DNA of 10,046 nucleotides from the NCBI GenBank assembly GCA_030044455.1, contig JASHVU010000348.1, positions 1-10,046 on the forward strand. Reading direction: 5' to 3'. The notes beneath the pieces are model-generated. The model was not told the DNA's origin and did no database searches. It saw only the letters and a list, made by a program, of their open reading frames with translations. The DNA comes from Acidobacteriaceae bacterium (lineage in GTDB: Bacteria; Acidobacteriota; Terriglobia; Terriglobales; Acidobacteriaceae). The position numbers and the translations under genes were made by a program. Numbering within the stretch: position 1 is the first letter of the stretch; the number at the start of each line of letters is the position of its first letter. Shown here one piece after another: positions 1 through 6,918 of the stretch.

Positions 1-451
1 CCTCTAAGCCGCTGCTCTTCGAATCGTGCAGCCAAACCTCGATTAGTTTGTTTGTCTCCGGGACTCCTTGCGGCGGCCGCAGCAATAGCGCGTTGACGAA
101 GCTGAATACGGCCACGTTCAGGCCGATCCCCAGCGCTAATGCCAGCACTACAGCGGCATTCGAACCGGGTTTTTTCAACATCATGCGCAGTCCGAAACGG
201 ATGTCTCCGAACCACTCCGCGGGGGAGAGAAAGCTCCATTGCGCGCGCTGCCGCTCCTCAAGCAAGGTGATGTTGCCAAACTGACGGCGCGCCTCCGCGG
301 CGGCCTCGGCACGGGACATGCCCCGTTCAAGACAGCGGTCAGTAAGCAGTTGCAGGTGTGATTCAATCTCCGCTTTGAATTCATCCTCCAGTCGCTTCCG
401 GGTCAGGAGCCCTTTTGCTTTGGCCGCCCAGGTGCGTAAAGATCGCATCAT
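1..451 (-). CDS. ADOP-type MacB-like ABC transporter permease, N-terminal part (runs off left edge)
   Basis: The reverse strand reads open from ATG 451 to the window edge, about 150 residues. Residues 1-85 are a soluble acidobacterial-style ADOP N-terminus: a charged helix with 'LEDEFKAEIESHLQ', then 'RGMSRAEAAAEARRQFGN', then 'WFGDIRFGLRMMLKKPG'. The first membrane segment follows (about 100-122: 'AAVVLALALGIGLNVAVFSF'), ending in 'VNALLLRPP'. This matches the start of the MacB periplasmic-core/FtsX permease family, where full proteins run to about 800-900 residues with duplicated permease halves. ADOP proteins usually lack a linked ATPase gene, and their substrate is unknown. The gene begins one base after the padR stop, so the two are almost certainly co-transcribed. 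AGGGG (456-460) lies 4 bases before ATG 451 and 7 before a second ATG at 448; either could be the start. Family assignment is firm; the transported substrate cannot be inferred. Confidence 0.9.
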   Translation of the reverse strand, partial: MMRSLRTWAAKAKGLLTRKRLEDEFKAEIESHLQLLTDRCLERGMSRAEAAAEARRQFGNITLLEERQRAQWSFLSPAEWFGDIRFGLRMMLKKPGSNAAVVLALALGIGLNVAVFSFVNALLLRPPQGVPETNKLIEVWLHDSKSSGLE

Positions 452-452
452 T

Positions 453-797
453 TCACCCCTGCCTTTCCAGCCGCAGCACGCGTCCAATCACTCCAGAAAT
501 GCGTTCCCAGTTCTCGGTTTCCTCGTCGAGTTGCTTCTTGCCCTTTTTGGTGATCGAGTAAAATCGCGCTTTGCGATTGTTTTCGGAAGCGCCCCATCTG
601 GAATCGATCCAGCCCTGCTGCTGCAAACGCAGAAGCGCTGTGTAGACAGTACCCTCGTTGAGCCGCAGCACGTCCTCGCTCAGTTGCTCGATGCGCCGGG
701 CGACACCGAATCCATGCAGAGGTCCCATGGCATGAAGAGTCTTCAACACCATCAGATCGAGAGTTCCTTGCAGCACATCCGATTTTTTCCCGCTCAC
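453..797 (-). CDS. PadR-family transcriptional regulator
   Basis: A 114-residue winged-helix regulator of the small PadR subfamily found upstream of ADOP permeases. It opens with 'KSDVLQGTLDLMVLKTL' (residues 5-21), then 'GPLHGFG' (25-31), a recognition-helix region 'EGTVYTALLRL' (48-58), and the wing 'ENNRKARFYSIT' (72-83). A short C-terminal helix for dimerisation follows. The frame is open further upstream, with ATGs at 833, 881 and 920. I chose GTG 797 because AAAGGAG (804-810) sits 6 bases before it, a near-ideal ribosome site, and because conserved PadR sequence begins right after it. ATG 833 would put the -10 element and one operator arm inside the gene. PadR proteins usually repress their own operon, and the inverted repeat over the promoter fits that. 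Family assignment is sure; the effector is unknown. Confidence 0.92.
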   Translation of the reverse strand: MSGKKSDVLQGTLDLMVLKTLHAMGPLHGFGVARRIEQLSEDVLRLNEGTVYTALLRLQQQGWIDSRWGASENNRKARFYSITKKGKKQLDEETENWERISGVIGRVLRLERQG

Positions 798-809
798 CGG
801 CGACTCCTT

Positions 810-852
810 TGGACATTCCAAAGAAGATAACATCGCTCCTCTGGAATGTCCA
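810..852. promoter_or_regulatory. Inverted repeat over padR promoter, probable PadR operator
   Basis: TGGACATTCCA (810-820) and TGGAATGTCCA (842-852) are perfect inverted copies, 11 bp each, with centres 32 bp apart (about three helical turns). Each arm is itself a near-palindrome of the form TGGA-NNN-TCCA. One arm covers the predicted -35 and the other lies at the predicted transcription start just past the -10, a layout that would let a repressor dimer or tetramer shut off the promoter. PadR proteins commonly autoregulate through dyads of this kind. Binding by this PadR is inference. Confidence 0.6.
824..852 (-). promoter_or_regulatory. Candidate sigma70-type promoter of padR-ADOP
   Basis: On the reverse strand TGGACA (847-852) is separated by exactly 17 bases from TATCTT (824-829). 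These match the -35 and -10 consensus at 5/6 and 4/6 positions. The predicted transcript would start near 815-818, giving a short leader before the AAAGGAG ribosome site and GTG 797. The promoter is assigned by eye only. Confidence 0.5.
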
Positions 853-940
853 TAGGAAAATTGGCGGGCGCACGACTCCATGCCAGTGTGACCGAAGCGC
901 ACGCCAATGCATCGAATCAAATAGCTGGGAGGTTAAACCC

Positions 941-1387
941 ATGCGGATTGCATTTACAAAGCCGTCCATCGCGTTGATTGCAGTCGCGTTTGCCATTTGC
1001 AGCCTGAAGGCCGAGGGTCCAAACAGCCAGAACCAACCTGCGACGCAGTCGGCGCCTGCGACGCAGCTTTCCCATGGGAAAAAGGCTCATCAAAGCAGTC
1101 CCGGAGGGGAAGCGGGCAAAGGCGCCGAGGACATCGGAAAGGGAGCGGGCAAGGGCACCGGAGCGGCAGCCAAGGGAGTTGGGAAAGGTGCCGCAGATCT
1201 TGTGACACTTCATCCAATCGACGCCGCGAGCAATGTGGCCAAAGGCGGCGCAACCGCGGGCAAGGACATCGGCGTCGGCACTGCCAAGGGCACGGGCAAA
1301 ATCGTCAAAGGCACAGGCCGAGGAGTGGGTAAATTATTTCATCATCACCAGGAGAAGCAGGCAGCGCTGGAATCCGACGAACCATAA
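941..1387 (+). CDS. Small secreted Gly/Lys-rich repeat protein, unknown function
   Basis: 148 residues starting at ATG 941, with GGGAGG (927-932) 8 bases upstream. Residues 1-24 look like a Sec signal peptide: Arg2 and Lys7, a hydrophobic run 'IALIAVAFAIC', then 'SLKA' as a possible cleavage site. Cys20 has a poor lipobox context, so a lipoprotein is unlikely. The mature part begins with a Gln/Pro/Ala-rich linker (27-52). It continues with a low-complexity region (59-131) of repeated 'GKG' units ('DIGKGAGKGTGAAAKGVGKG', 'AKGTGKIVKGTGRGVGK'), interrupted by 'DLVTLHPIDAASNVAKGG'. It ends in 'LFHHHQEKQ'. I do not recognise a named family. The basic, Gly-rich character could suit an envelope-bound or nucleic-acid/polyanion-binding protein, but that is speculation. 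It is transcribed away from padR and faces the DUF1801 gene. No clear promoter was seen upstream. Confidence 0.8.
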   Translation: MRIAFTKPSIALIAVAFAICSLKAEGPNSQNQPATQSAPATQLSHGKKAHQSSPGGEAGKGAEDIGKGAGKGTGAAAKGVGKGAADLVTLHPIDAASNVAKGGATAGKDIGVGTAKGTGKIVKGTGRGVGKLFHHHQEKQAALESDEP

Positions 1388-1432
1388 AACCAGGGCCGCA
1401 ACTATGTCTGCTTTGGGTATTGCGCCCTGGTT
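1388..1432 (-). terminator. Possible terminator hairpin between convergent genes
   Basis: AACCAGGGCCGCAA (1388-1401) pairs with TTGCGCCCTGGTT (1420-1432) as 13 base pairs with one bulged C and an 18-base loop. Read on the reverse strand, the stem is followed by a short T-rich stretch (TTTTA), which suits the end of the DUF1801 transcript. On the plus strand no T-run follows. The right arm lies inside the last codons of the DUF1801 gene. The loop is long for an intrinsic terminator, so confidence is low. Confidence 0.35.
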
Positions 1433-1827
1433 GACGCAACGGCCTTTTCGACCAGCATCTCCAGCACTTTCACGTCCACATCCGTAAGCTTCTTGATGTA
1501 CAGGCATCCTTTGCCGGTGGTGTGCTTGCCAAGCCTGGCGAGCAGCGTGTCGGCGCCGGCAAAGCCGGTCGTGCCATACAAGACATTGGCGGCTTTACGA
1601 GGAGAAAAGCCTACGATGGGCGCATCGCCTTCGCGCCCGCTCTCGTAGATGTAGTGATAGCTGCCAAAGCCGACGATCGACGGACCCCACATCAGCGGCT
1701 CGTTTCCTGTGACTTTTTGCATCAGCCTGGCGAGAGCCTTGGCGTCGGCGCGCCGGGATTCGTCAGAGCAGGCATCAAGAAACGCGCGCACGCTTGTGGT
1801 TGTGGGTTTGGTCTTACTTTCGGCCAT
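1402..1827 (-). CDS. DUF1801 (YdhG/YdeI-like) domain protein
   Basis: 141 residues, cytoplasmic, with no signal peptide. It carries the DUF1801 hallmarks: 'MWGPSIVGFGSYHYIYESG' (46-64), 'PIVGFSPRK' (70-78), and the C-terminal 'LGKHTTGKGCLYIKKLTDVD' (99-118). Length and motif order are those of the complete family. The biochemical role of DUF1801 is not settled; the fold is iron-chaperone/YdhG-like, and I would not assign an activity. ATG 1827 is preceded by GGAGG (1835-1839) with 7 bases between. It lies 62 bp after the amidohydrolase stop on the same strand, so it could be transcribed with it, though the two have no obvious functional link. It converges with the Gly/Lys-rich gene. Confidence 0.9.
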   Translation of the reverse strand: MAESKTKPTTTSVRAFLDACSDESRRADAKALARLMQKVTGNEPLMWGPSIVGFGSYHYIYESGREGDAPIVGFSPRKAANVLYGTTGFAGADTLLARLGKHTTGKGCLYIKKLTDVDVKVLEMLVEKAVASTRAQYPKQT

Positions 1828-1889
1828 CGATCCGCCTCCACGGCCAGCATTCGGGGAATTACGAAATCATTCTATAGCCGGAAGCGCTG

Positions 1890-3239
1890 TCATGGGTTCT
1901 TCAACGAGGCGAGGTCTTGTTGAGAGAGATAGCGCCCGCGAAGAACGACTGCATCGACCTTTGAAGTGTTCGTTATGTCAAGCAGAGGATTGGCATGCAG
2001 AACGACCAGGTCCGCGGTCTTTCCAACTTCAATGGTGCCGACTTCATCAGCGACTCCCATGGCCCTGGCTGCATCGCGAGAGGCGGCCTGCAGGGCTTGA
2101 AGCGGAGTGAGGCCGGCGTCAACCAGGAGGTTCAGTTCGCTATGCAGTGCGTCGCCGCCTTGCTCGTAGGGCCCGTCGGTTCCGGCCAGGATAGGGACTC
2201 CGTCTCTCTTCATCTCTCCCACAATTTCGAGATCCTTGGCAAAGATGCGCTTGCCGGCCTCCATGTCGCGGTCGTCGAGATGATTCCGGTCTTTATTGGT
2301 TTCCCAAAGAGTCTTCAGTACGAAAAGCGTCGGAGTCTGCGCAATCCCATTCTTTGCGTAGATTCGAAAGAGCCGCTGAGCCTTCCTACTGTCGAACGTG
2401 TCGAGCAATCGCTGGTCGAAATCAGCCTTGAACTGAGGCTCGAGGATCGATTTTTTCTCATTAAGTGCGTTTAGGAGGTCGTCATAGGTGTCGGCAATTC
2501 GCTTCATGAAGTAATCCTGGTCTGAGGAACAGGCAATCATCACGTTGAAGAATCGTCCGCCCAAGTGCTCGATGTCAGTCTGCGGAGCCTTAGTTAGGTC
2601 CCATGGCGAGATTTTGGGCGGAATATGCCCCACCAACGGCAACCGCTGCTGCTTTGCTTCATCAGCGACGGCCCAATACAACTCCGGAGTTAGCGTGGTG
2701 TCGACCTCAACGTAATCGACTTTGGCCTTTTTGAGCGCTCTTACCTCTTCACGGGCCTGAGATTCGCTAAAGAGGTCGACAATGAGGCCCAATTGAACGG
2801 GAGTGGGGCCCTCCATCAGCGGCCCGGCGATAAAGACGCGCGGGCCAACCAGAGTCCCTGAGGCCGATGCGTCGCGCAGTCTTACGATGTCGTCGAGCGG
2901 AGCGCCCATGTCACGAATCGTGGTGATGCCGGCGGCCAGCAGATCGGGAAAGTGCGTCTTGCCGTCCTCGTAGGAGCCATGCAGATCGTTGTTCCACAGG
3001 CCGGGAATGATGAATTCGCCGGTGGCATCGATCTTTCTGGTCTCAGGCGGGAGTGGCTGCTTTGAGCTGAGGATTGCAGCGATTCTCGTTCCCTGGATGA
3101 CTATAGTGGCATTGGCGCGGGGAGGGCGATCGGTACCGTCGATGACGGTAGCGCCGACGAGGGCGATCTTCTCTTGAGAGTTGACCGGAAGGATGGCAAT
3201 GCCGGCCAGAGCCAGCAGGGCAAGAATGCTCCTGATCAT
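1890..3239 (-). CDS. Secreted amidohydrolase-superfamily protein with atypical metal site
   Basis: 449 residues from ATG 3239. Residues 1-21 are a Sec signal peptide ('MIRSILALLALAGIAILPVNS'), so the enzyme is exported. The mature protein has the N-terminal beta-sandwich ('VIDGTDRPPRANATIVIQG'), then a TIM-barrel entry 'FIIPGLWNNDLHGS' (76-89). It continues with 'TTIRDMG', 'GHIPP' (His205), 'IEHLGG' (His225), 'ILAGTDGPY' (Asp355), and the closing 'GTIEVGKTADLVVLHANP'. This is the imidazolonepropionase/prolidase-like amidohydrolase group, usually hydrolases of amide bonds in cyclic or dipeptide substrates. Two ligand positions differ from the family: the usual His-x-His is Asp85-Leu-His87, and the usual bridging Lys is probably Glu178 ('DYVEVD'). 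Activity is therefore uncertain. The frame continues upstream to a TTG at 3335, but only ATG 3239 gives a signal peptide. No good ribosome site precedes it. It is divergent from the GH63-like gene. Confidence 0.85.
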   Translation of the reverse strand: MIRSILALLALAGIAILPVNSQEKIALVGATVIDGTDRPPRANATIVIQGTRIAAILSSKQPLPPETRKIDATGEFIIPGLWNNDLHGSYEDGKTHFPDLLAAGITTIRDMGAPLDDIVRLRDASASGTLVGPRVFIAGPLMEGPTPVQLGLIVDLFSESQAREEVRALKKAKVDYVEVDTTLTPELYWAVADEAKQQRLPLVGHIPPKISPWDLTKAPQTDIEHLGGRFFNVMIACSSDQDYFMKRIADTYDDLLNALNEKKSILEPQFKADFDQRLLDTFDSRKAQRLFRIYAKNGIAQTPTLFVLKTLWETNKDRNHLDDRDMEAGKRIFAKDLEIVGEMKRDGVPILAGTDGPYEQGGDALHSELNLLVDAGLTPLQALQAASRDAARAMGVADEVGTIEVGKTADLVVLHANPLLDITNTSKVDAVVLRGRYLSQQDLASLKNP

Positions 3240-3322
3240 TTGACAGGGTACGTGGGACCGTGCCAAGAAGTTCCGAACGGCGGCGGAGTTTAAGATGATC
3301 CGTGGATTTTTCCGGAGCTCGA
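3240..3322. promoter_or_regulatory. Divergent intergenic region, amidohydrolase / GH63-like hydrolase
   Basis: An 83-bp gap that must hold both divergent promoters, or one may lie within the opposite gene. TAAGAT (3291-3296) is a weak -10 candidate for the plus strand, without a matching -35. GGAG (3314-3317) is the ribosome site for the plus gene. No convincing operator was seen. Confidence 0.4.
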
Positions 3323-5314
3323 ATGACCGATTCAATGAAGATGGATTTTGCCTGTGCCGCCGCTGCAGTCTCGCTTCTGTTTGCCTCAGTGACTCTCACC
3401 GCACAAGCGACGCAGGGTACCGACGCCTACGCTGCCGTTCAGCATCGCCTTTCGCACGGATGGAATACCTGGGACACCAACAGCATGATGACCGAGGTGT
3501 TGCTGCCTGAAGGGTTGGCGATTCACGCAGGAATGAAGAACAACACAGGGGAGTTCGGCGACCGTTTTTTGCGCGATGCGTTTGTGGGCCAGTTCGACAA
3601 TAGCGCGGCTCGCGTGACGCCGGGGCCGCATAGCTGGGATGGAAGCTACACCAGCCTCGACATCGAATGGGCGGGCCATAAGTGGCAGATCGAAACCGCT
3701 CACGCCGGCAGCGACGAGGTGATTCTGGCCACGCCCGAAAAGTCTGGACACGAGCCTCCGCTTGCACCGGACATCGTATTCTGGGTCGATTTCTTGTGGA
3801 ACCATCGCGGGACGACGGAGCGCCTTGCCGATTCGATTCAAACACGCGGCGCAGCCGGGGCCATCGGCATTTATTGCACCTGCGAATCTCCAGCCTCTGC
3901 CAACTTGCAGGAGCATCCGACCGCAGCCTCGAGCGAAGCTGCGCCAACTCATGATCTCCCCATCGGTGGTCCCTATTTCGCTGCGCCGTTTACGTCTACT
4001 GTCGGTATCAGTACGGGCCGTCGCCGCACCGTGGCTGAAATCCAAACAGCCATTGATGCCCAACGGTCCGCGTATGAAAAATCGACCCAGACGGCTGGCA
4101 ACAACGCGCCCATCGTCGACGCCATCGAAACCACGCTTGGATGGGACACCATCTACGACCCATCGAAGAGCCGCGTGATTTCGCCGGTGAGCCGCTCGTG
4201 GAGCGTGGGCTGGGGCGGTTATGTGCTCTTTGACTGGGACACCTTCTTTGCCGCGACCCTGGCCTCGATCGGCGACAAGGATCTGGCTTACGCCAATGCC
4301 ATGGAGATTCTGCATGAGGAGACTCCGCAGTGGCTTGTGCCCAACTACGCGCGCGACGGCTTTAAGAGCTACGACCGATCCGAACCGCCGGTTGGCGCCA
4401 TCACCGTGCTTGGGTTATATGAAACGTTTCACGATCGCTGGTTTCTTGCCGACACTTTTGAGCCGCTACTGCGCTGGAACCGCTGGTGGGCCGAGCATCG
4501 CGACATGGATGGATATCTTGCGTGGGGCAGCAACGACGACACTCAGCCGCAAAACCCCGACGACGGCGGCAGCGGCACGCGTGGAGGCGCGATTCTCGAA
4601 TCGGGCCTCGACAACAGCCCCATGTACGACTCGGCCGTCTACAACCACCAGACGCATCTGCTGGAGTTTGCCGATGTGGGGCTGATGGGCATGTACGTGG
4701 CCGACTGCGATGCGCTGGCCAAAATTGCCGATGCGCTGGGCAAGACCGATGAAGCAAAGGAACTGCGCGAACGCGAATCGCGCTACAAGGCGAAGCTCCA
4801 AACCATGTGGGACGAAAAGACGGGAATGTTCCTGAATCTTGACCTCAAAACCCATCAGCCCAGCCTCAGGCTCTCGCCCACCAACTTCTATCCGCTGCTG
4901 GCCCGAGCGGCCACGCCCGAGCAGGCACAGAGCATGATCGCGAAACATCTCCGCAACCCCGACGAGTTCTGGGGGCAGTGGGTGATTCCCTCCATCGCCC
5001 GCAATGATCCTGCCTACGCCGACCAGAACTACTGGCGCGGGCGCATCTGGGGGCCGATGAATTATCTCGTCTACCTGGGGCTACGCAACTACGACAAAGC
5101 CGCGGCCCGCGACGTGGCGGCAAAATCGTACGAGCTGTTTTTGAAAGAATGGACCGCGAATCGTCACGTGCACGAGAACTACAACGCCTCGACCGGCAGC
5201 GGAGACGATGTGACCTCGAGCGACCGCTTCTATCACTGGGGGGCGCTGCTGGGTTACGTGGAGTATCTGGAAAGGCAGGGTACAGGGAACGAGCCAGTAG
5301 CCGGCAACCGGTAG
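3323..5314 (+). CDS. Secreted GH63/MGH1-like glycoside hydrolase (trehalase-type barrel)
   Basis: 663 residues from ATG 3323, with GGAG 5 bases upstream; a GTG at 3302 is also in frame but lacks a ribosome site. Residues 1-29 form a signal peptide ending 'TLTAQA'. Residues about 40-230 are a beta-rich N-terminal domain. From about 270 on is an (alpha/alpha)6 barrel: 'SVGWGGYVLFDWDTFFAA' (294-311), 'VPNYARDG', 'ESGLDNSPMYD' (426-436), 'YWRGRIWGPMNYLVYLGL' (570-587), and 'HVHENYNASTG' (615-625), closing with 'FYHWGALLGYVEYLE'. By analogy with GH63 enzymes such as YgjK and mannosylglycerate hydrolase, Asp430 in 'GLDNSP' is the likely general acid and Glu618 in 'HENYN' the likely base. The family inverts alpha-glucosidic or mannosyl-glycerate type bonds; the exact substrate cannot be read from sequence. 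The last 8 or so codons run into a 7-bp tandem repeat and are probably not functional. Confidence 0.87.
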   Translation: MTDSMKMDFACAAAAVSLLFASVTLTAQATQGTDAYAAVQHRLSHGWNTWDTNSMMTEVLLPEGLAIHAGMKNNTGEFGDRFLRDAFVGQFDNSAARVTPGPHSWDGSYTSLDIEWAGHKWQIETAHAGSDEVILATPEKSGHEPPLAPDIVFWVDFLWNHRGTTERLADSIQTRGAAGAIGIYCTCESPASANLQEHPTAASSEAAPTHDLPIGGPYFAAPFTSTVGISTGRRRTVAEIQTAIDAQRSAYEKSTQTAGNNAPIVDAIETTLGWDTIYDPSKSRVISPVSRSWSVGWGGYVLFDWDTFFAATLASIGDKDLAYANAMEILHEETPQWLVPNYARDGFKSYDRSEPPVGAITVLGLYETFHDRWFLADTFEPLLRWNRWWAEHRDMDGYLAWGSNDDTQPQNPDDGGSGTRGGAILESGLDNSPMYDSAVYNHQTHLLEFADVGLMGMYVADCDALAKIADALGKTDEAKELRERESRYKAKLQTMWDEKTGMFLNLDLKTHQPSLRLSPTNFYPLLARAATPEQAQSMIAKHLRNPDEFWGQWVIPSIARNDPAYADQNYWRGRIWGPMNYLVYLGLRNYDKAAARDVAAKSYELFLKEWTANRHVHENYNASTGSGDDVTSSDRFYHWGALLGYVEYLERQGTGNEPVAGNR

Positions 5315-5328
5315 CCGGTAGCCGGTAA
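5294..5328. repeat. Heptanucleotide tandem repeat, consensus CCGGTAG, five units
   Basis: Five adjoining 7-bp units: CCAGTAG, CCGGCAA, CCGGTAG, CCGGTAG, CCGGTAA. The TAG stop of the glycoside hydrolase gene (5312-5314) falls inside the third unit, so the repeat encodes the protein's C-terminal tail. The varied outer and identical inner units suggest growth by slippage. Confidence 0.85.
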
Positions 5329-5370
5329 TTCCGACTGGGGGTTGGGAGCAAGAAGCAGACAGTAAAAAAT

Positions 5371-5391
5371 TAAAAGCTAAAAGCTAAAGGC
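5371..5391. repeat. Second heptanucleotide repeat, consensus TAAAAGC, three units
   Basis: TAAAAGC, TAAAAGC, TAAAGGC in direct succession, directly beside the HD-GYP stop codon (5395-5397). The unit length equals that of the repeat 43 bp upstream, but the sequence is different and A/T-rich. Read on the reverse strand it gives a T-rich tract after the HD-GYP gene. No stable hairpin accompanies it, so I do not call a terminator. Confidence 0.75.
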
Positions 5392-5394
5392 CTT

Positions 5395-6801
5395 TTACGC
5401 TCCGACAACAATCGATTCCAGTGCCTCAAAGCACCGCGCATCCAGCCTTTGGGGCACCTCGCGCGAGATGTTATAGAGCGCCTGCTCCGGGGAAAGACCT
5501 CGCCGGTAAGGGCGGTCTTCGGTCATGGCGCCATACATGTCGGCGATGGTGATGAGCCGGGCCTCGATGGGAAGGTCGGGGGCTTTCAGTCCGTTCGGAT
5601 AACCCGAGCCGTCGAGCTTCTCGTGATGAGCGCCTGCAATATGAGCCAGCTCCGCGAACGGGCCGATTCTTGAAAGGATCTTGCGGGTCAATATGGGGTG
5701 TTCGCGCACAACTTCCCACTCATTGGCAGTGAGTGCCTGTTTTTTATCCAGGATGGAATTCGGGACGCGCAGCTTGCCCAGGTCGTGGAGAAGCGCCGCG
5801 CGATGGACGAGCCGGGTGCGCTCCTTGGTGACGCCGAGCACGCGGGCCATCTGAATGGCCAACTGAGTTACTCCCAGCGAATGGCGGAAGGTAAAGGATG
5901 ATTTGGCGTCGACGACATCGGAGAATGCTTCGCAGATGAGGTCGATGTCGCCGGCCTTCAGTTGGTCCATCCCGTCGGGGGAGAAGTCGAGGACGGCGGT
6001 TCGGGTTTCGATCTCGGGCGTAGCGTGCGAGGCGTAGCGCCATAACGTTGCCTGGCGATGAAGCTGAACGGCCAAGCGGACGATTTTTGGATCGAACCAG
6101 CGCTCACTGCGCTCGCACAGCACGCGAATCGCCGCCTCGCGGCCATGTTCGAAGGCGTAGACATCGAGAAACTGGGCGACGGAGATGATGCGCGATTCGA
6201 GAGGGATATGATGACGAGTGCGGTGGGTTGGAAATCCGCTGCCGTCCCATCTCTCGTCGACGCCGCGAACCGACTCGGCAACACCGTCGCCCAGCCCCAG
6301 CTTGCGCAGGATGCGCGCGCCACGATCGCAGCGGAGAGAGATTATGTCTTCGCTCTTGCGGCGCTGCGCAAAGCCGAGATGGAGAAGGTTGGCGGCGCGG
6401 CGAATCGGGCTCCTCTGACGGCCACCGGTATTCCAGAGCAGGGTGAACATTGACAACCCGGGCTGATCGCAGTCTTTCGACTCCTCTTGATCGCGTAGCG
6501 ACCGGAAAGCGGGCTTTTCGTAGCCCAGAATTTCAGTGAGATGGTCGAGGTTGTTGTTGCACCCCACGTCCTTGAGCAGAAGTGAGTAGTAGAGGTTGCT
6601 CATCCGGGCCGGGGGTAAAAAAAGGGCTTCGCCCAGACGCATACCCAGGAGGCAAGTACGAAGCGCATGCCCGGGCATGGCGCCTTCGGTCAGGTCCAAC
6701 GCGAACGAAAGGGCAGAGAGGATCTCAGCCAGCGAGATACGGTTCGAGCTTAAAGGGTACGCCTGTTGCTCGAAACTCGTTGAGATGGCAAGGGTGGCCA
6801 A
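5395..6801 (-). CDS. Tandem HD-GYP-type phosphohydrolase, N-terminal copy degenerate
   Basis: 468 residues, cytoplasmic. The C-terminal half is a near-canonical HD-GYP domain: His307 ('FRHSLG'), 'LLHDLGKL' (337-344, HD at 339-340), 'EHP' (His368), 'HHEKLDGSGYP' (392-402), and 'IADMYGAMTEDRPYR' (419-433). Such domains hydrolyse cyclic-di-GMP, or related cyclic dinucleotides, to linear products using two or three metals. The N-terminal half repeats the plan in worn form: 'GHALRTCLLGMRLGEAL' (44-60), 'LLLKDVG' where Lys77 replaces the HD His, and 'DERWDGSGFP' (182-191) lacking the His pair. It is then probably a dimer or sensory scaffold. No GGDEF, REC or membrane segment is present. The start is TTG 6801, supported by GGAGG (6807-6811) 5 bases upstream; the next in-frame ATG (codon 42) would cut the first domain. 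It converges with the GH63-like gene and diverges from the mannosidase. Confidence 0.88.
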   Translation of the reverse strand: MATLAISTSFEQQAYPLSSNRISLAEILSALSFALDLTEGAMPGHALRTCLLGMRLGEALFLPPARMSNLYYSLLLKDVGCNNNLDHLTEILGYEKPAFRSLRDQEESKDCDQPGLSMFTLLWNTGGRQRSPIRRAANLLHLGFAQRRKSEDIISLRCDRGARILRKLGLGDGVAESVRGVDERWDGSGFPTHRTRHHIPLESRIISVAQFLDVYAFEHGREAAIRVLCERSERWFDPKIVRLAVQLHRQATLWRYASHATPEIETRTAVLDFSPDGMDQLKAGDIDLICEAFSDVVDAKSSFTFRHSLGVTQLAIQMARVLGVTKERTRLVHRAALLHDLGKLRVPNSILDKKQALTANEWEVVREHPILTRKILSRIGPFAELAHIAGAHHEKLDGSGYPNGLKAPDLPIEARLITIADMYGAMTEDRPYRRGLSPEQALYNISREVPQRLDARCFEALESIVVGA

Positions 6802-6918
6802 TCAAACCTCCGCAATATCGGGGCCCTGTTTTCTTGTTCGCATAACAAAAATAACAAGTTGCGAGAATCGTGAAACTCCCACAAAGGCGGGGGCGGGGCA
6901 AACAGTTGGTAACTCAAA

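Noticed and set aside
3238..3266. TTGGCA-17-TCAAAT promoter-like pair upstream of the amidohydrolase on the reverse strand
   Set aside because: The -10 would overlap the ATG at 3237-3239, so the transcript would begin inside the gene and lose the signal peptide.
3240..3335. N-terminal extension of the amidohydrolase to TTG 3335
   Set aside because: It would bury the signal peptide behind 32 extra polar residues and overlap the divergent gene's start. No ribosome site supports it.
3386..4315. Open frame of about 309 codons on the reverse strand opposite the GH63-like gene
   Set aside because: No motifs, a composition typical of an antisense shadow of a GC-rich gene, and no ribosome site.
5371..5400. 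Intrinsic terminator of the HD-GYP gene from the AAAGGCCTTT palindrome plus T-rich tract
   Set aside because: The palindrome has no loop and is A/T-rich, so a stable hairpin is unlikely. The T-rich run is explained by the heptamer repeat.
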